Assembly: GCA_032716605.1 (NCBI GenBank)
Contig: CM064545.1
Span: 10,447,479-10,511,478 of the forward strand
DNA: 64,000 bases
Reading direction: 5' to 3'
Source: Paralithodes platypus
Lineage: Eukaryota > Arthropoda > Malacostraca > Decapoda > Lithodidae
In this document: positions 33,245 to 44,500 of the stretch, piece by piece
Layout: each line of letters starts with the position of its first letter
How positions within the stretch are numbered: the first letter of the stretch is position 1
Translations under genes and position numbers: made by a program
Notes under the pieces: model-generated
Database searches by the model: none
The model's input: the letters and a program-made list of their open reading frames with translations, nothing else
Told to the model about the DNA's origin: nothing

Positions 33245-33680
33245 TGTATATATATATATGATTATATTATTTCTAACGTTCTAATGTTAAACATATAATC
33301 TACATACAAATAAAATAATATAATATATAATTATATAAACATTGGTAGCTACATTATTAACAATGGTGTCACCATACTGAACATACAGTGTATAAATATA
33401 ATGATCGAATATCAGAGGACTAGCAATTTCGATGAAAAAAGTTAATCCAATATGGGAATAATCTAAAGTAGTTTCTTGCGATATCACCAAAATATTTCCT
33501 TTAAGATAAAAACTACTGACAGGCAAATAAATGACTTGATGTGTAAATACGGGCTGTAGGGCTGTTACTTAAATTGGTAGCGATGAAGACAAACAGAAGA
33601 AGGTTCAAAGTATTGGCGAACAGAGAGAGAGAGATAAATAGATGCTATAGTACTCGGTTTAAGGATGTTATTATTCATTC
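32380..33680. other. Unassigned sequence with (TA)n
   Basis: 32455-32940 is purine-rich with no recognisable coding. It is followed by two large (TA)n tracts. Confidence 0.4.
32942..33264. repeat. (TA)n microsatellites
   Basis: Uninterrupted (TA)33 at 32942-33007 and an imperfect (TA)n at 33134-33264 with CAG and CTG interruptions. Ile-Tyr frames across them are artefacts. Confidence 0.95.
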
Positions 33681-33905
33681 CAGTTCAGTTCAGTCAGTGA
33701 CAGGAGGAGGATGTGTTAATCTGAGGTCCTGCCCGGACCACATGCTCGTGACCCAGTGACCATACGCACCTACCTTTGTTTGGAGGCAGTGCACTCGTGT
33801 ATAATTATATAAAAGTGTTTTAGCTCAGTTTTTAGCTGTTAGTTAACTTATTTGTTTTTGTTTTCTGTACTTAGTTGTTTGCTCCTCGCTAAGCTTTTTA
33901 GGGTC

Positions 33906-34961
33906 ATGTCAGGTATGGAGTGCGGTTCCTTTACTGAACTGCATCATCTTATTGTCCAGCTAAGGGAAGAGATGGTTGTGGTGAAGGAAGAGGTCTTGGC
34001 TCTAAGGGAGGTTAATGTTAAACTTTAGAGGGAAGTGGATTTGATTAAAGACGAAAATCTAGCTTTCAAGCTTAGCCAAGAGGAAATTAAGTCGAGTAAG
34101 GGGAAAAGGGAGGAAGTTGATGAAAAATTGCATTCATGGCAGGTTGTTAAAAATACGGATGGGAAAGTCACACTCAAGAAGCAGGGTAGTAGAATATGTA
34201 TGAGTGTGACAAATACATTCTCTCCTTTGCGAGACGAATGTGATGGAAAAGATAGTCAGGATAAGGGAGGGTTAGCCGAAGTGCCTGCCGCCGACTCAGC
34301 TCCAACCGCTGATGCTGATCTACCTACCACCACCACCACCACCCCCACTACCACCACCACCACCACCACCACCACCAAGGGAGCTTCTGCCACCACCAGG
34401 GGTTCTCCAACTGCAGCTGCTGGATCCTCCCGAGGGAAAGGAAAGTCTGTGTACCGAGAAGGTAAGTCTGTGTCGATTGTGGGCGACTCCATGGTAAGAC
34501 ATTTAGTTAGGGCTACCCACACTAAACTTAGGAAGGTTGTGTGTCTGCCTGGCCATGGAGTTGGGAGGGTTTTAGAGAAGATGGACCACATCTTGGAAGA
34601 TATTGGAGATAACCCCATTATCTGTCTCAGTGCCGGGAGTAACGATGTTGGTAAGGGTAGAAGTGAGGAACTGCTGCAGCAGTATCGGGATGTGTTAGAT
34701 AAGGTTAGGATGAAGGGAGGGATCCCAGTAGTACATTGTATCCTACCCAGAAGAGGAGTTCCCAAGGAATGGACATCCAGGGCGATTGGTGTCAATTGCC
34801 GGTTGGAGAAATATTGCAAAGAAAAAGCAATACCATTAATTGATAACTGGGATAGTTTCTATGGGAGAGATGGGATGTACGCAAAGGATGGGGTTCATCT
34901 TTCACGGTTAGGGGTTTCCACATTAGCTACTTCTTTAGATAGGGTGGTTGTGGGGTTTTGA
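33906..34961 (+). pseudogene. CR1 ORF1: coiled coil plus SGNH/GDSL esterase
   Basis: Frame opens at ATG 33906 and runs to 34961, broken by one in-frame TAG at 34026-34028 (codon 41). Residues 15-75 have Leu/Glu heptads of a coiled coil, expected to trimerise or multimerise the protein. A threonine run encoded by CCACCA repeats occupies about 139-158. The esterase domain follows: GDSM with Ser195, GSND with Asn246, and DGVHLS with Asp328 and His331, which together give the Ser/Asn/His catalytic set of SGNH hydrolases. Esterase ORF1s are known in CR1/L2 LINEs, where the protein binds RNA and is thought to help with membranes. All catalytic residues are intact here. Confidence 0.82.
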
Positions 34962-35890
34962 ACAGAAATATTGAGAGTGTAAATGAGAGGTTAAATGGAA
35001 CAATTTTAGCATCAGGCAAAAGCGATAAGGATATTCAGTCTCATGCTAAAAATGATGACTATATTGCAAATGATAGTAGTGATGGTGCAACGGAAGATGG
35101 AAATGTCGTTAGAAATAAAGGTAAATTAGGTATAAAGAAAAGAAGTAAATTGAGAGTACATTACACAAACTGTAGGAGTCTAAGTAACAAAATGAACGAA
35201 CTTAGAGCCCTTGTTAGCAAAGAAAATATAGACATAATAGCGCTAACTGAAACATGGATTAATACAGAAACCAGGCATTTTTTAGCAGAATTTGATATAC
35301 CAGGATATAGTTTGTTTAAATATGACCGAACAAGTAAGAGGGGGTGGCGGTATAGCAGTGTTTGCCAGGAGTACATTAAAAAGCTGTATTAAATCAGGTA
35401 TTAGACTAAATAACAATAATGAAAGTGTTTGGGTAGAGGTTAACGAATGTAGTGAGAGCATAGTTATTGGAGTTATGTATAGACCGCCAAATATGAGTAG
35501 AAATGACGGAACGTCATTAAGGGAGTAAATTAAAATTGCATCAAGGTTTAGCAATGTGTGCATTATGGGGGATTTTAATTTTCCGAATATAGATTGGCAG
35601 CATCAAATAGGAGACTCTGATTCTGAGGAGTTTATAGAGGTAGTACAAGATAGTTTTTTATTTCAATTCATAGATACGCCGACTAGAGGTAATAATATTC
35701 TCGATTTAGTTTTCAGTAACAATGAACATATGGTAAATAATGTAGAGATAGGGGACCACCTAGGAAATAGTGACCATAATTCTGTGTATTTTAATATACA
35801 ATGGAAAGGTAATACCAGAGAGAATACAACATTAATACCTGACTTCAGAAAAGCCAATTATGGGGGGTTAAGAAGAGCCCTATTAGCGGA
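34958..35890 (+). pseudogene. CR1 ORF2, endonuclease part
   Basis: APE-type endonuclease motifs in order: YTNCRSL (Asn), LTETW (Glu), GGGGIAVF, YRPPN, GDFNFPNIDW (Asp, Asn) and SDHNSV (final Asp-His). The frame overlaps the ORF1 stop (TTTTGA) and has no ATG before the catalytic Asn, which suggests reinitiation or a lost start. A one-base deletion near 35340 shifts the frame and a TAA at 35526-35528 stops it. The reading then continues open to the inserted LTR. The enzyme nicks target DNA for target-primed reverse transcription. Confidence 0.82.
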
Positions 35891-35979
35891 CTCTATGGTC
35901 AAAAAATTAAGTCGATCCAGGTGTCCAAATGAGTGTACCCCTTCTCAGGCACCTGTCATCTTAAGTCAGGAAGAGACGT

Positions 35980-38249
35980 TGTGACGTCTACCAGCGTTGG
36001 CAGAATCGCCTCTCGTTAGCCACTAGCGCTCCCCAGGGACATCGAAATGGGCTACAGTTATCAGAGAATGTTGTTCTTTCTTTCCTAGTAATCGCATTGT
36101 CACAGACAGTCCAGTGGTGGTCTTTGTTTTCGTCTGTGACAATGGGAAGTATTTTGTATCATTGATAGAATATAAGATGAATTGTGTAAAGTTAAGGAGA
36201 AAGAGCGATGTAGGCAGCGTGGTGGTAATATGTGTGTGTGTATGTGCTCCGGAGGAGTTTGATCCTGGCGGATCCTGGCGCGTACTAAGGACGCTTGCTG
36301 CCTTGTGACGTCTCGGCCCGTGATTGACCGACCATCGCGCCTTTGCGGGCTCCTGTGTAACTAACCTCCTCCATGAGGGTTCCCAGGAGCTGTCCTCGTC
36401 AGGACAGGCTTGGCGCGCGTGCTTCTAACATCCCCTTGCATACTCTCTCCCGATCACCCCCTTCACCACTGTTTCTCTCACTCGATTCTCTCTTTCCATA
36501 CTCTAACCTTTATTAACTGCACAACACTCCCCTTGGGTTCTGCATACGGTTTCCATAGCCGGCCCATTGTATTGCATGCACCGTCCTCAGAGATATTTAC
36601 ATGTACTTAGAATAGGTTTGAGGGTTCTTAGTTAGTATAGGTTAAGACCTTTGTGTGTCTCCATTATTGATTTAGTGTTTCTGCTCTTTTATTTAATGCT
36701 AGACTGGGATAAGATAACTGTAGTCGTTGTCTCCGATGTGTGTACGGTTTGCTTATACCTACACGACTTCGACCGGTCCTGTGGTAGCCTGGGTTGTCTT
36801 TTCGGTTGCGTCCTTTGCGAGTGCATCATTGTGTTGACTGAGGGTTTTGGCCTGTACCAGTTCCACACTTTGCTGCCTCTTTGCTTGTCTTTAGAGGGTC
36901 GCCAGGATAGAACCAGATACTTGTGATCTGGATCTATCAAGAGAGTACCCTAGTCAATTAACGTAACTTAAAGGATGCAGTCTTAACCCTTATTTAGCGG
37001 CGAGCAACATAAGTCGAGTTAAATAAAGCTGGACTATGTGGCGGCGCTCGACATAGGTCGAGTGGCAATTTCAGCACGTAATGTGGCTGAGAGAGAAAGA
37101 CAAGTGGTGGCAGGAGACTAGCGAGCGTATGACTGCTCCAGACCACCGCGGCGAACCTACTGACACAAATCTCAGCTCCCTCCTCCCTCTCTCACTCGCT
37201 ACATACTCAATTATGTACTGAAAGTACCGAATTACCTGCTTTTTGCACTCGCGTTGCACGGTTATTGCAAGAAAACTATCCATCATACAAGGATCGTTAT
37301 GGTGTCATTCGAAAGCTCTGTTTATGCCCTTTCAGGGATAGGTACTTGTTTTACGTTCTGGGTCTTATTTAGGCATGAAAATGATCACGTAAACAGCCCT
37401 ATTTTGGCTAAAAACACCCCGCTGTGCGGTACACATAAATAAACCGCATAGGCCGCTCGTAAGGTGTTAAGGACATCGCTAGGCTACGGGCCTGTCTTGC
37501 TCAACCCCAGTTCCTTACCTAGAGTATCCCAGCTAGACATTATTAATCGAGTAGACACTTGTTAGTATTTAATATAAGCTCTTTGATATATACGCATTAT
37601 TATTCACAGCATTTAATAGTCTAGGTTGTTGTTGAGCCGCACAACCATAGCAGACTATTTCGTTGATGAGGAAGTACTTCTTTTAGTGTCGAGCATTGCT
37701 ACCATTGCGCATTTATAGTATTCTCGTGTCAGTTAACATTATATGTCCTATCTTTTAGTGTATTCGATTTACATGTGTGGTGTCCTGCCTCCTGCCTTTA
37801 TATAGTTTAAGATACGAGCATCTTATGAGCATCAGACTTTCTTCAGAAGTTTCCAGGTCTATGCTGTAGGACTATACTTCACTTTCTTTCAGATAGGAGT
37901 GAAGAGTTTATTGTTGTTTAGAGTAACTGTATTGAAGCATCTTTTTATTGTATTAAATCTTGCAGTGATTTAATTGATCTTTCCATAGATTCCTTTTTAT
38001 GCATTTTAACGTAACTTGCATCTTGTTTGTTATCAGGCTATACCAGTGTGGGTTAGCCTGAAGTAGAGTACATTTATGCCCAGTTAAGGATACCCTGCAT
38101 TCGCAGATTAACTCTGGAGGGTATAGGTATTTTTGTTCGCCGGCATATACGTTCGAGGGTTTGGATCTAGCATACCGTTGTTGCATAGTGCCCTATTACT
38201 AGTCCAATCATTAAGTGCCCTTGTTTTATTCGTAGTCCCGGTCGTTACA
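35980..38249 (+). repeat. Probable solo LTR of a Gypsy-A relative
   Basis: The 3' part matches Gypsy-A LTRs (shared CTTTCTTTCA, GATACGAGCATCTT and CTAGTCCAAT blocks) and ends CGTTACA at 38249. No internal region accompanies it, and CR1 ORF2 resumes directly after. A start at TGTGACG (35980) gives the 4-bp repeat ACGT on both sides (35976-35979 and 38250-38253). The 90 bases before it do not look like CR1, so the true start could be nearer 35890. It carries the MITE at 36987-37466. Confidence 0.6.
36987..37466 (-). mobile_element. TTAA MITE family 3, copy b
   Basis: 480 bp between TTAA at 36983-36986 and 37467-37470. It begins CCCTTATTTAGCGGCG and ends GGCCGCTCGTAAGGTG, inverted relative to copy a. 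It lies inside the probable solo LTR. Confidence 0.92.
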
Positions 38250-40202
38250 ACGTCAACCTTGGTAGATACATACATAATTTTATCGAGTCAGTATTCATTG
38301 CACAAAATAAATACATCCCCAAAAGAAAATTTAGATCAACACAGAACCAACCCAAAATGGATGAATAATAGACTATTAGATCTTCTAGGAAAAAAGAGAG
38401 GAATATATAGAAAAATAAAGAAAGGTGAAATTCACTTACTTGCTTACTATCAGAATCTATCAAGACAGGTAAAAAAGGATATTAGGAAAGAAAAAAGAAA
38501 TTATGAAATTAAGGTTGCCAATGACTCAAAAAATTATCCTAAAGCTTTTTACCAACTATATAAATCCAAGGTTAGAGATGTAATTGGTCCCCTTAAAACT
38601 TCGATAGGAGAAATGACAGAAAATGATTTAGAAATGTGCAGTACATTAAATAGTCAATTTCTTTACGTTTTCACTAATGAAAATTTGGCACAGTTTCCAG
38701 AAGTCCGTAAGGTATATAGCGATAGTATAGAAAATAGGTTAAGTACGGTTACTATAAGTAGAAATGATGTGCTTAAGGAAATTGACAGACTGAAACCTCA
38801 TAAATCGCCTGGTCCTGATGAGGTATATGCTAGAGTATTAAAAGAATGTAGGGATGAGTTAAGTTACCCATTAACATTTCTATTTAACAAGTCATTAGAG
38901 ACAGGTATAGTTCCAGAAGCTTGGAAGCTTGCAAACGTAGTCCCGATCTTCAAAAAAGGTCTCAAATCAATAGCATCCAATTACCGTCCCATTAGTCTTA
39001 CATCAATCATAGGGAAGCTACTAGAGTCAATTATTGCTATTAAAATTAAAAACCACTTAGATACATTTAATTTAATAAATTCTTCTCAGCATGGATTCAC
39101 TCAGGGACGTTCTTGCCTTACTAATTTGCTTAGTTTTTTCTCAAAGGTATATGAAGCAGTAGATAATGACAAGTCATATGATATAATATATTTAGATTTC
39201 AGTAAAGCTTTCGACAGAGTCCCCCATGAGAGATTGATGAGAAAGGTTGAGGTGCATGGAATAGGTGGGGCATTGTTGGGATGGATTAGGTCATGGCTAA
39301 TTGGTAGGAAGCAGAGAGTCAGCATAAATGGTACGAAGTCAGAATGGGGAGCAGTCAAAAGTGGTGTCCCCCAGGGATCTGTATTAGGTCCTCTGTTGTT
39401 TGTTATATACATAAATGACCTTGATTTAGGTATAACTAGTAGGATAAGTAAATTTGCAGACGATACCAAAATGGGGAGAACAATTGATTCAGATAGAGAT
39501 ATAGAGTGCCTCCAAAGGGATCTAGATACCTTACACGAATGGTCAGTAAATTGGCAGATGAAGTTTAAGATTGACAAATGCAAGGTATTAAAGATAGGGA
39601 AGATGCATACAAATGTTAAATATAAACTAGCTAATATGGAATTAGAAAACTCGAATTGTGAGAAAGATCTAGATGTGTTTGTTAGCAATTTGAAGCCTAG
39701 AAAACAGTGTATAAGTGTTCGAAACAAGGCAAACAGGATTCATCTCGGGTTCATCTCTAGGAGTGTGAGTAACAGAACTGCTGATGTTATCTTAAAACTT
39801 TACTTGTCATTAGTGAGACCCCATATGGATTATGCTGTTCAATTTTGGTGTCCTTATTACAGAATGGACATAGATTCATTGGAGAGAGTACAACGTAGAA
39901 TGACAAAAATGATCCATAATATTAGAAATCTTCCGTATAAAGAAAGGTTGAAGAAATTAGGCTTACATTCGTTAGAGAGACGCAGAGTTAGAGGGGATAT
40001 GATAGAGGTGTTCAAGTGGGTTAGTGGGATTAACAAAGGGGACATGACAAATGTACTAAAGCTCAGTGATAGCGAAAGAACTCGTACCAATGGTTTCAAA
40101 TTAGATAAATTTCGTTTCAGAAAAGATATAGGCAAATATTGGTTTGGTAACAGAGTTGTAGATGGGTGGAATGGACTACCAAGTGCTATAGTGGGATGGT
40201 AG
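38250..40202 (+). CDS. CR1 ORF2, reverse transcriptase part
   Basis: An open frame of about 650 codons from the LTR junction to 40202. RT landmarks: PHKSPGPDEVYARVLK, WKLANVVPIFKKG, YRPISLTS, FTQGRSCLTNL, YLDFSKAFDRVPHERL (first Asp), SGVPQGSVLGPLLFVIYIND, and KFADDTK with the catalytic DD near 39454-39468. C-terminal CR1 blocks follow (SLVRPHMDYAVQFW, GWNGLPSAIV). It would copy CR1 RNA at a nicked target. The open frame before 38300 is LTR sequence and not part of the protein. A small deletion at 40195-40202 ends the frame a few residues early compared with the copy at 31.5-32.4 kb. Confidence 0.9.
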   Translation, partial: TSTLVDTYIILSSQYSLHKINTSPKENLDQHRTNPKWMNNRLLDLLGKKRGIYRKIKKGEIHLLAYYQNLSRQVKKDIRKEKRNYEIKVANDSKNYPKAFYQLYKSKVRDVIGPLKTSIGEMTENDLEMCSTLNSQFLYVFTNENLAQFPEVRKVYSDSIENRLSTVTISRNDVLKEIDRLKPHKSPGPDEVYARVLKECRDELSYPLTFLFNKSLETGIVPEAWKLANVVPIFKKGLKSIASNYRPISLTSIIGKLLESIIAIKIKNHLDTFNLINSSQHGFTQGRSCLTNLLSFFSKVYEAVDNDKSYDIIYLDFSKAFDRVPHERLMRKVEVHGIGGALLGWIRSWLIGRKQRVSINGTKSEWGAVKSGVPQGSVLGPLLFVIYINDLDLGITSRISKFADDTKMGRTIDSDRDIECLQRDLDTLHEWSVNWQMKFKIDKCKVLKIGKMHTNVKYKLANMELENSNCEKDLDVFVSNLKPRKQCISVRNKANRIHLGFISRSVSNRTADVILKLYLSLVRPHMDYAVQFWCPYYRMDIDSLERVQRRMTKMIHNIRNLPYKERLKKLGLHSLERRRVRGDMIEVFKWVSGINKGDMTNVLKLSDSERTRTNGFKLDKFRFRKDIGKYWFGNRVVDGWNGLPSAIVGW

Positions 40203-40212
40203 GGAGCTTTAA

Positions 40213-40691
40213 CACCTAAAGAGCGGCCTAGGCGGTAAATAATATGTAGCCACCAGCGGGGTGTTTTTACCCAAAATAGGGCTGTTTATGTGATCATTTT
40301 CATGCCTAAATAAGACCCAGAGCATAAAACAAGTATCTATCCCTGAAAGGGCATAAACAGAGCTTTCCAATGACACCACAACGATCCTTGTATGACCGCT
40401 AGTTTTCTTGCAACAACCGGGCAACACGAGTGCAAAAACCATGTAATTCGGTACTTTCCCCATACATTTCACTATGTAGCGAGTGTGAGAGGGTGGAGGA
40501 GGGTGGGATTCATGTCAGTTGGTCCGCCGCGGTGGTCTGGAGCAGTCATACGCTCGCTACTCTCCTGCCACCACTTGTCTCTCTCTCTCAGCAACATTAC
40601 GTGCTGAAATTGCCACACGACTTATGGTGTGAGTCGCCACATAGTCCAAATTTCTTTCACTCGACATATGATGCGCGCCGCTAAAGAAGGG
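40213..40691 (+). mobile_element. TTAA MITE family 3, copy c
   Basis: 479 bp between TTAA at 40209-40212 and 40692-40695, inserted in the CR1 tail where the sister CR1 copy reads GCTTTAAGATA without interruption. Left end CACCTAAAGAGCGGCC; the right end reversed is CCCTTCTTTAGCGGCG. Confidence 0.93.
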
Positions 40692-41403
40692 TTAAGATAA
40701 AATTGGATAAGCATATGGACGAGAAGGGTTGGGTGTGAAGGGGGATCAGCCGGGTTGGGCCAATTAGCGCTCTGCAGACCCCCGTAATCCTGCGTTAATC
40801 TCTAACCGTTTTGGTAAGATGATCCTTAGGGTATTAGAGTGTTGAGCCTATAATTGGGCTTTGTAATTGGGGTTGTGTGGGAGAGGGATCTGCCTTGCTT
40901 AGGCCAATCGGCTTTCTGCAGACTCCCATTTTCCTATGTTCTTATGTTCTTATTATAGGTATATTATATGTTCGAATGGAAACGGTAGCTCAAAATGGAC
41001 TTGATCCGCTCATAGCAATAAGGTAAGGCTATATACTATACTGTATTTTGTTTGACAATATATAAACATAAAATCCATGTGACGTTATTAATATTTAAAT
41101 GGGCCGTAACTCTGCTATTCTGACCCATTGCTTGGTAATTCATATTCAGTTACATCCTACTACTTTGTCACGTGATACAATTTTCATTGCACTTTTCATC
41201 TCGGAATCAATTTGAAACTCTGTATTTTGATATTTTATGTATATTCATCTTCACGCCGATTGCATGCAATAATGCAAAACTGACGAAGAACATGTTTGGT
41301 TCCAAATGCACTTAAATTATTTCTAACGAATTGTATTTTTAAACTAATGCCTCATTTCTAATCCTCTTGCTCTATTATATACATAGTAATTATTATTCTT
41401 TTA

Positions 41404-42440
41404 ATGACAGCACCTAAAATGCCTTTGTGTATTATATTTGTTAAAGACATTTTTGTCTTGAGATTAAACACATGGGATCTGTACCTTGTGTTTGTAGACC
41501 TGGAGAAAGCCTTTTATAGAGTGTCCAGAGAAGTTGTGCAGTGGGCTATGAGAAAACTTGGTGTAGAGTTGTGGGTGGTGCGTGTGATAATGCACATGTA
41601 TGAGGACTCACGAATCTCAGTGAGGGTGAAAAATACTGTATCCTGAATAAGAAGTTTACAGTTTGCGTCGGAGTCCACCACGGCTATGTGTTAAGCCCTC
41701 TCCTCCTTGTTATGGTCCTGGAGGCACTATCTGGTGATTTCAGAGTTGGGCTCCCATAGGAACTGCTATAGCAGATGACCTAGTACAACACCTAGCACCC
41801 TTGCCAACCCCAAGCCAACCTCCAGAAGAATATCCATACTCAAATCACCCACCGATCCATCCAGTCACTCAAAGACAACATTCAGCTACATGCACGGCCC
41901 ACTGAAGTTCATCCCTCAGAAACCCTCTTTTCCCATGAGGACAAAGTCCACCTGGCTAGGCAGCTGGGGAAAGTTCAGAGAACTGTTGACACTACCCCTT
42001 GAAGGGAAAATTGTATACGCTTCATGTGTTAGAAGTGCAATTACATATGCTTCAGAAATGTGGTCTGTCAATGCGGATGATATCAACAAAATGGAATGCA
42101 AAAAGATGAGAATGGTGACATGGATGTGTGGTGCCAAGCTGCAAGATAAGGTATCTAGTGATGTGCTGAGGAGAAGGTTAGGTATCAAGAGTATCAGTGA
42201 TGAGGTGTGTACTAGCAGGCTTGGATGATTTGGACATGTGGAGAGGATGGATGAACTAAGTTGGGTGAAAAGATGCAAGTCCATGAACGTGGAGGGAGCT
42301 GCACCAAGGGGCAGACCAAGAAAAACGTGCAATCGAAGAACCTAACAAGTGAGGCAGCTCTGAACAGGGCTGCCTGGAACACAGCCATTAGGACATGAGA
42401 CCGGAACCGCACTTCGTGTGGAGCTCTCGGTCTTTAAATT
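41404..42440 (+). pseudogene. LINE RT remnant (RTE-like)
   Basis: LYLVFVDLEKAFYRVSREVV (41480-41540) is an RT palm block. A GVHHGYVLSPLL block and a decayed ADD region follow (41670-41790). Then come AITYASEMWSVN, EMRMVTWMCG-like sequence and FGHVERMDELSWVK with RGRPRKT to about 42330. Stops and a replaced stretch at 41800-41890 break it. A different family from the LINEs at 14-16 kb and 43.9-44.5 kb. Confidence 0.75.
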
Positions 42441-43575
42441 TGTGTATGTATGTTTATTAAAACATACCTTATGTATTATATATAACAGTATGGTTTATAT
42501 ATACATGTTTTTATATGTTTACTATAAAACAAAGTAATGTGTTTAACAATTAGATACATTTAACAAAACATCTAAAAGTTTTAAACAAATTAAGTTTTCA
42601 GATAAAGACATTAGTGTTTTTCTACTAAAAGTATTAATATGTGCTTACAGTGTGGTTGTAACTCGAAATCACCTACCTAGGATTAGAAACCATGATCTTT
42701 AACCCACACTATGACCTGATAAAGCCTTACAACACACACACATATACATACTTATCTCTCTCTCTTATATATATATATATATATATATATAAACAGGGTG
42801 TCCTGTAACTTTTGTCAATTACTTTGAGAAATCATAGATTAAGTGATTCTGAGTAAAAAGATGTTCTATACACATAGGCTTTTGGAGGCATTTGTTGCAG
42901 TTATGGTCCACTCAAGTAAACATTGTTGTGTGTTTCGTAATTTTTATAGCAGTTTTCCCTCTAATGAAATGGTATAGAGAAGAAAATTAGTAGTGTGTGA
43001 TAATATATCGGATCAATAATTCATAGAAACCCCAACAAATATTCTGTAGCTTTCTTCATTTTCCGGTGACGATGAGTTAAATATTACACACAAAACAAAA
43101 TTGTGTATTCATCGCGTAACCATGAGCAGATGAAGGAAGGTATAGAGGATTTTTGTATGCCTCTTTGAAGTATTTATACCATACTCCAGCATACACTACT
43201 CAGTTTTATATCCATTTCTTTAATTTAGAGAGATAAACATGGCAAACATGTAAAACTGCCATGCGAAAATGAGGGATTTATAGTTTTTTTTTCAGTTTTA
43301 ACCCATTTTCCATGTAAACAAAATGAACAGCGAGCACGCTACATGATGTATGATGGTGCATGGTATCAATATTTCATGAAAATACCAAAACATCCTCTGT
43401 AGCTCCTTTCTTCTTTATGTGATGATGACCTTAACATTAAGTTTCGTTGATTTCTTGTAATATTCAACTCAATTGTAAGGGAATATGAAGAATGTTAAAA
43501 TTAATTTTTTTGGAGTCAGTTTGAAATGTTGATACCACGCTTCATAATACACTTCCTAGTTTTCCTATCCTCATC
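42441..43575. other. No gene recognised
   Basis: Short (TA)n at about 42768-42791. The blocks 42950-43080 and 43300-43440 resemble each other weakly (both have a CTGTAGCT-TTTCTTC-TT stretch and a GATGA triplet region), suggesting an old duplication. Confidence 0.35.
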
Positions 43576-43792
43576 CATAGACTACAGTAGATCTGGACTA
43601 GACACGAAAATGGAACTTTGCAGTAAGGTACCCAAAATCGGAGAACGAACCCCCAAGTTCGAACCTCAAAACCACAAATATTTGATATTTTCGCAGTTTC
43701 GAGGTTCGAACTTGGGAGTTCGTTCTCCGATTTTGGGTCCCTTACTGCAACGTTCCATTTTCGTGTCCAGTCCAGATCTACTGTAGTCTATG
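43576..43792. repeat. Near-perfect 217-bp hairpin
   Basis: Arms of about 96 bases (43576-43671 and 43697-43792) pair with only a handful of mismatches around a loop of about 25 bases. Both ends are CATAGACTACAGTAGATCTG read inward. Either a palindromic MITE or a transcribed foldback. No flanking duplication is convincing. Confidence 0.88.
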
Positions 43793-43876
43793 CCCCATCT
43801 TATTGAAGAAAAATGGGATTAAAAATTACAAAAAACGTCAAGAAGTCGTCTTTAAAGGCCCATAACTTCAAAACTA

Positions 43877-44500
43877 TCTATCTATCTATCTATCTATATG
43901 CTCAGGCCCAATCCCCATTTTGGGGGTAGCCGACTCAAGACAGAGCAAGAACAGGGAAAACACAAAAACAAACAATAAACACAGATAAAAAACACAAACT
44001 CACACACATCCAGGTCACCCAGGAGAAGACCCAGAGACCAGGGTTACCAAGGTCGCTCCAGCACTCCCCCGGCCCCTGACCACCCGGAGAGGTTCCGATC
44101 TCGGCAGGCAGACATGCAGCGGAGCCAAAGCCACAAGCACTCCCACCACACTTCCAGGCACACCCTTCATATTAATCGTCCCCCCGGGCCAGGCGCCTGA
44201 TGGACTATTATCTAGGCGAACTTGCGCCCGACCCCTTACTCCAAATGACCACGTGTTCACTCAACTATTCACAAGCATTCTCCAATCACTCCTGTCCACC
44301 ACCACTTCCCCTGCCTGATCTATAGTCATTCCTCTATCATCCAAAGTCTTTCTTACACAGTCTCTCACTCTCAATGGGGGTCTTCCTGCCCTTCTATCTC
44401 CCCTTGTACCTGACTCACATATTCTCTTTGTAAGCCTTTCATCTCCCATTCGTTCAACATGACCATACCAGCTCAGCACCCTTCTGTCCAACTGCAAAAC
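43877..44500 (-). mobile_element. 5'-truncated LINE with (TAGA)n tail
   Basis: A 78-codon minus-strand frame (44261-44497) has SWYGHVERMGDERLTKRI, RAGRPPLRVRDCV and DRSDWRMLV, the C-terminus of an RTE/Jockey-like ORF2. The 3' UTR runs to the (ATCT)n run at 43877-43897. The same 3' UTR is inserted at 5934-6310. Confidence 0.8.

Larger units (their letters stand above)
33680..40955 (+). mobile_element. Near full-length CR1 LINE with nested insertions
   Basis: Two-ORF layout: ORF1 with an SGNH esterase, ORF2 with APE-type endonuclease and RT, and a 3' end of TTCTTATG units (about 40930-40955). Removing the solo LTR (35980-38249) and the MITE (40213-40691) leaves about 4.5 kb, the usual CR1 size. 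The 5' end is not sharply defined; 33680 is approximate. Damage is light: one stop in ORF1, and one frameshift and one stop in the ORF2 endonuclease. Confidence 0.82.

Noticed and set aside
32815..33284. Ile-Tyr-rich proteins
   Set aside because: Translations of (TA)n microsatellites. The same applies at 55917-56182 and 61627-62045.
34256..34819. 187-codon minus-strand ORF opposite CR1 ORF1
   Set aside because: Antisense shadow. The plus strand has the esterase motifs, and the Val/Gly runs come from the CCACCA repeat.
36250..36280. GAGTTTGATCCTGGC, like the start of bacterial 16S rRNA
   Set aside because: Only about 15 bases match and the sequence on both sides is LTR-like. No further rRNA similarity follows.
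43877..44260. Possible gene with Pro/Gly-rich frame near 44.0-44.26 kb
   Set aside because: The sequence is the 3' UTR of a LINE, also found inserted at 5934-6310.
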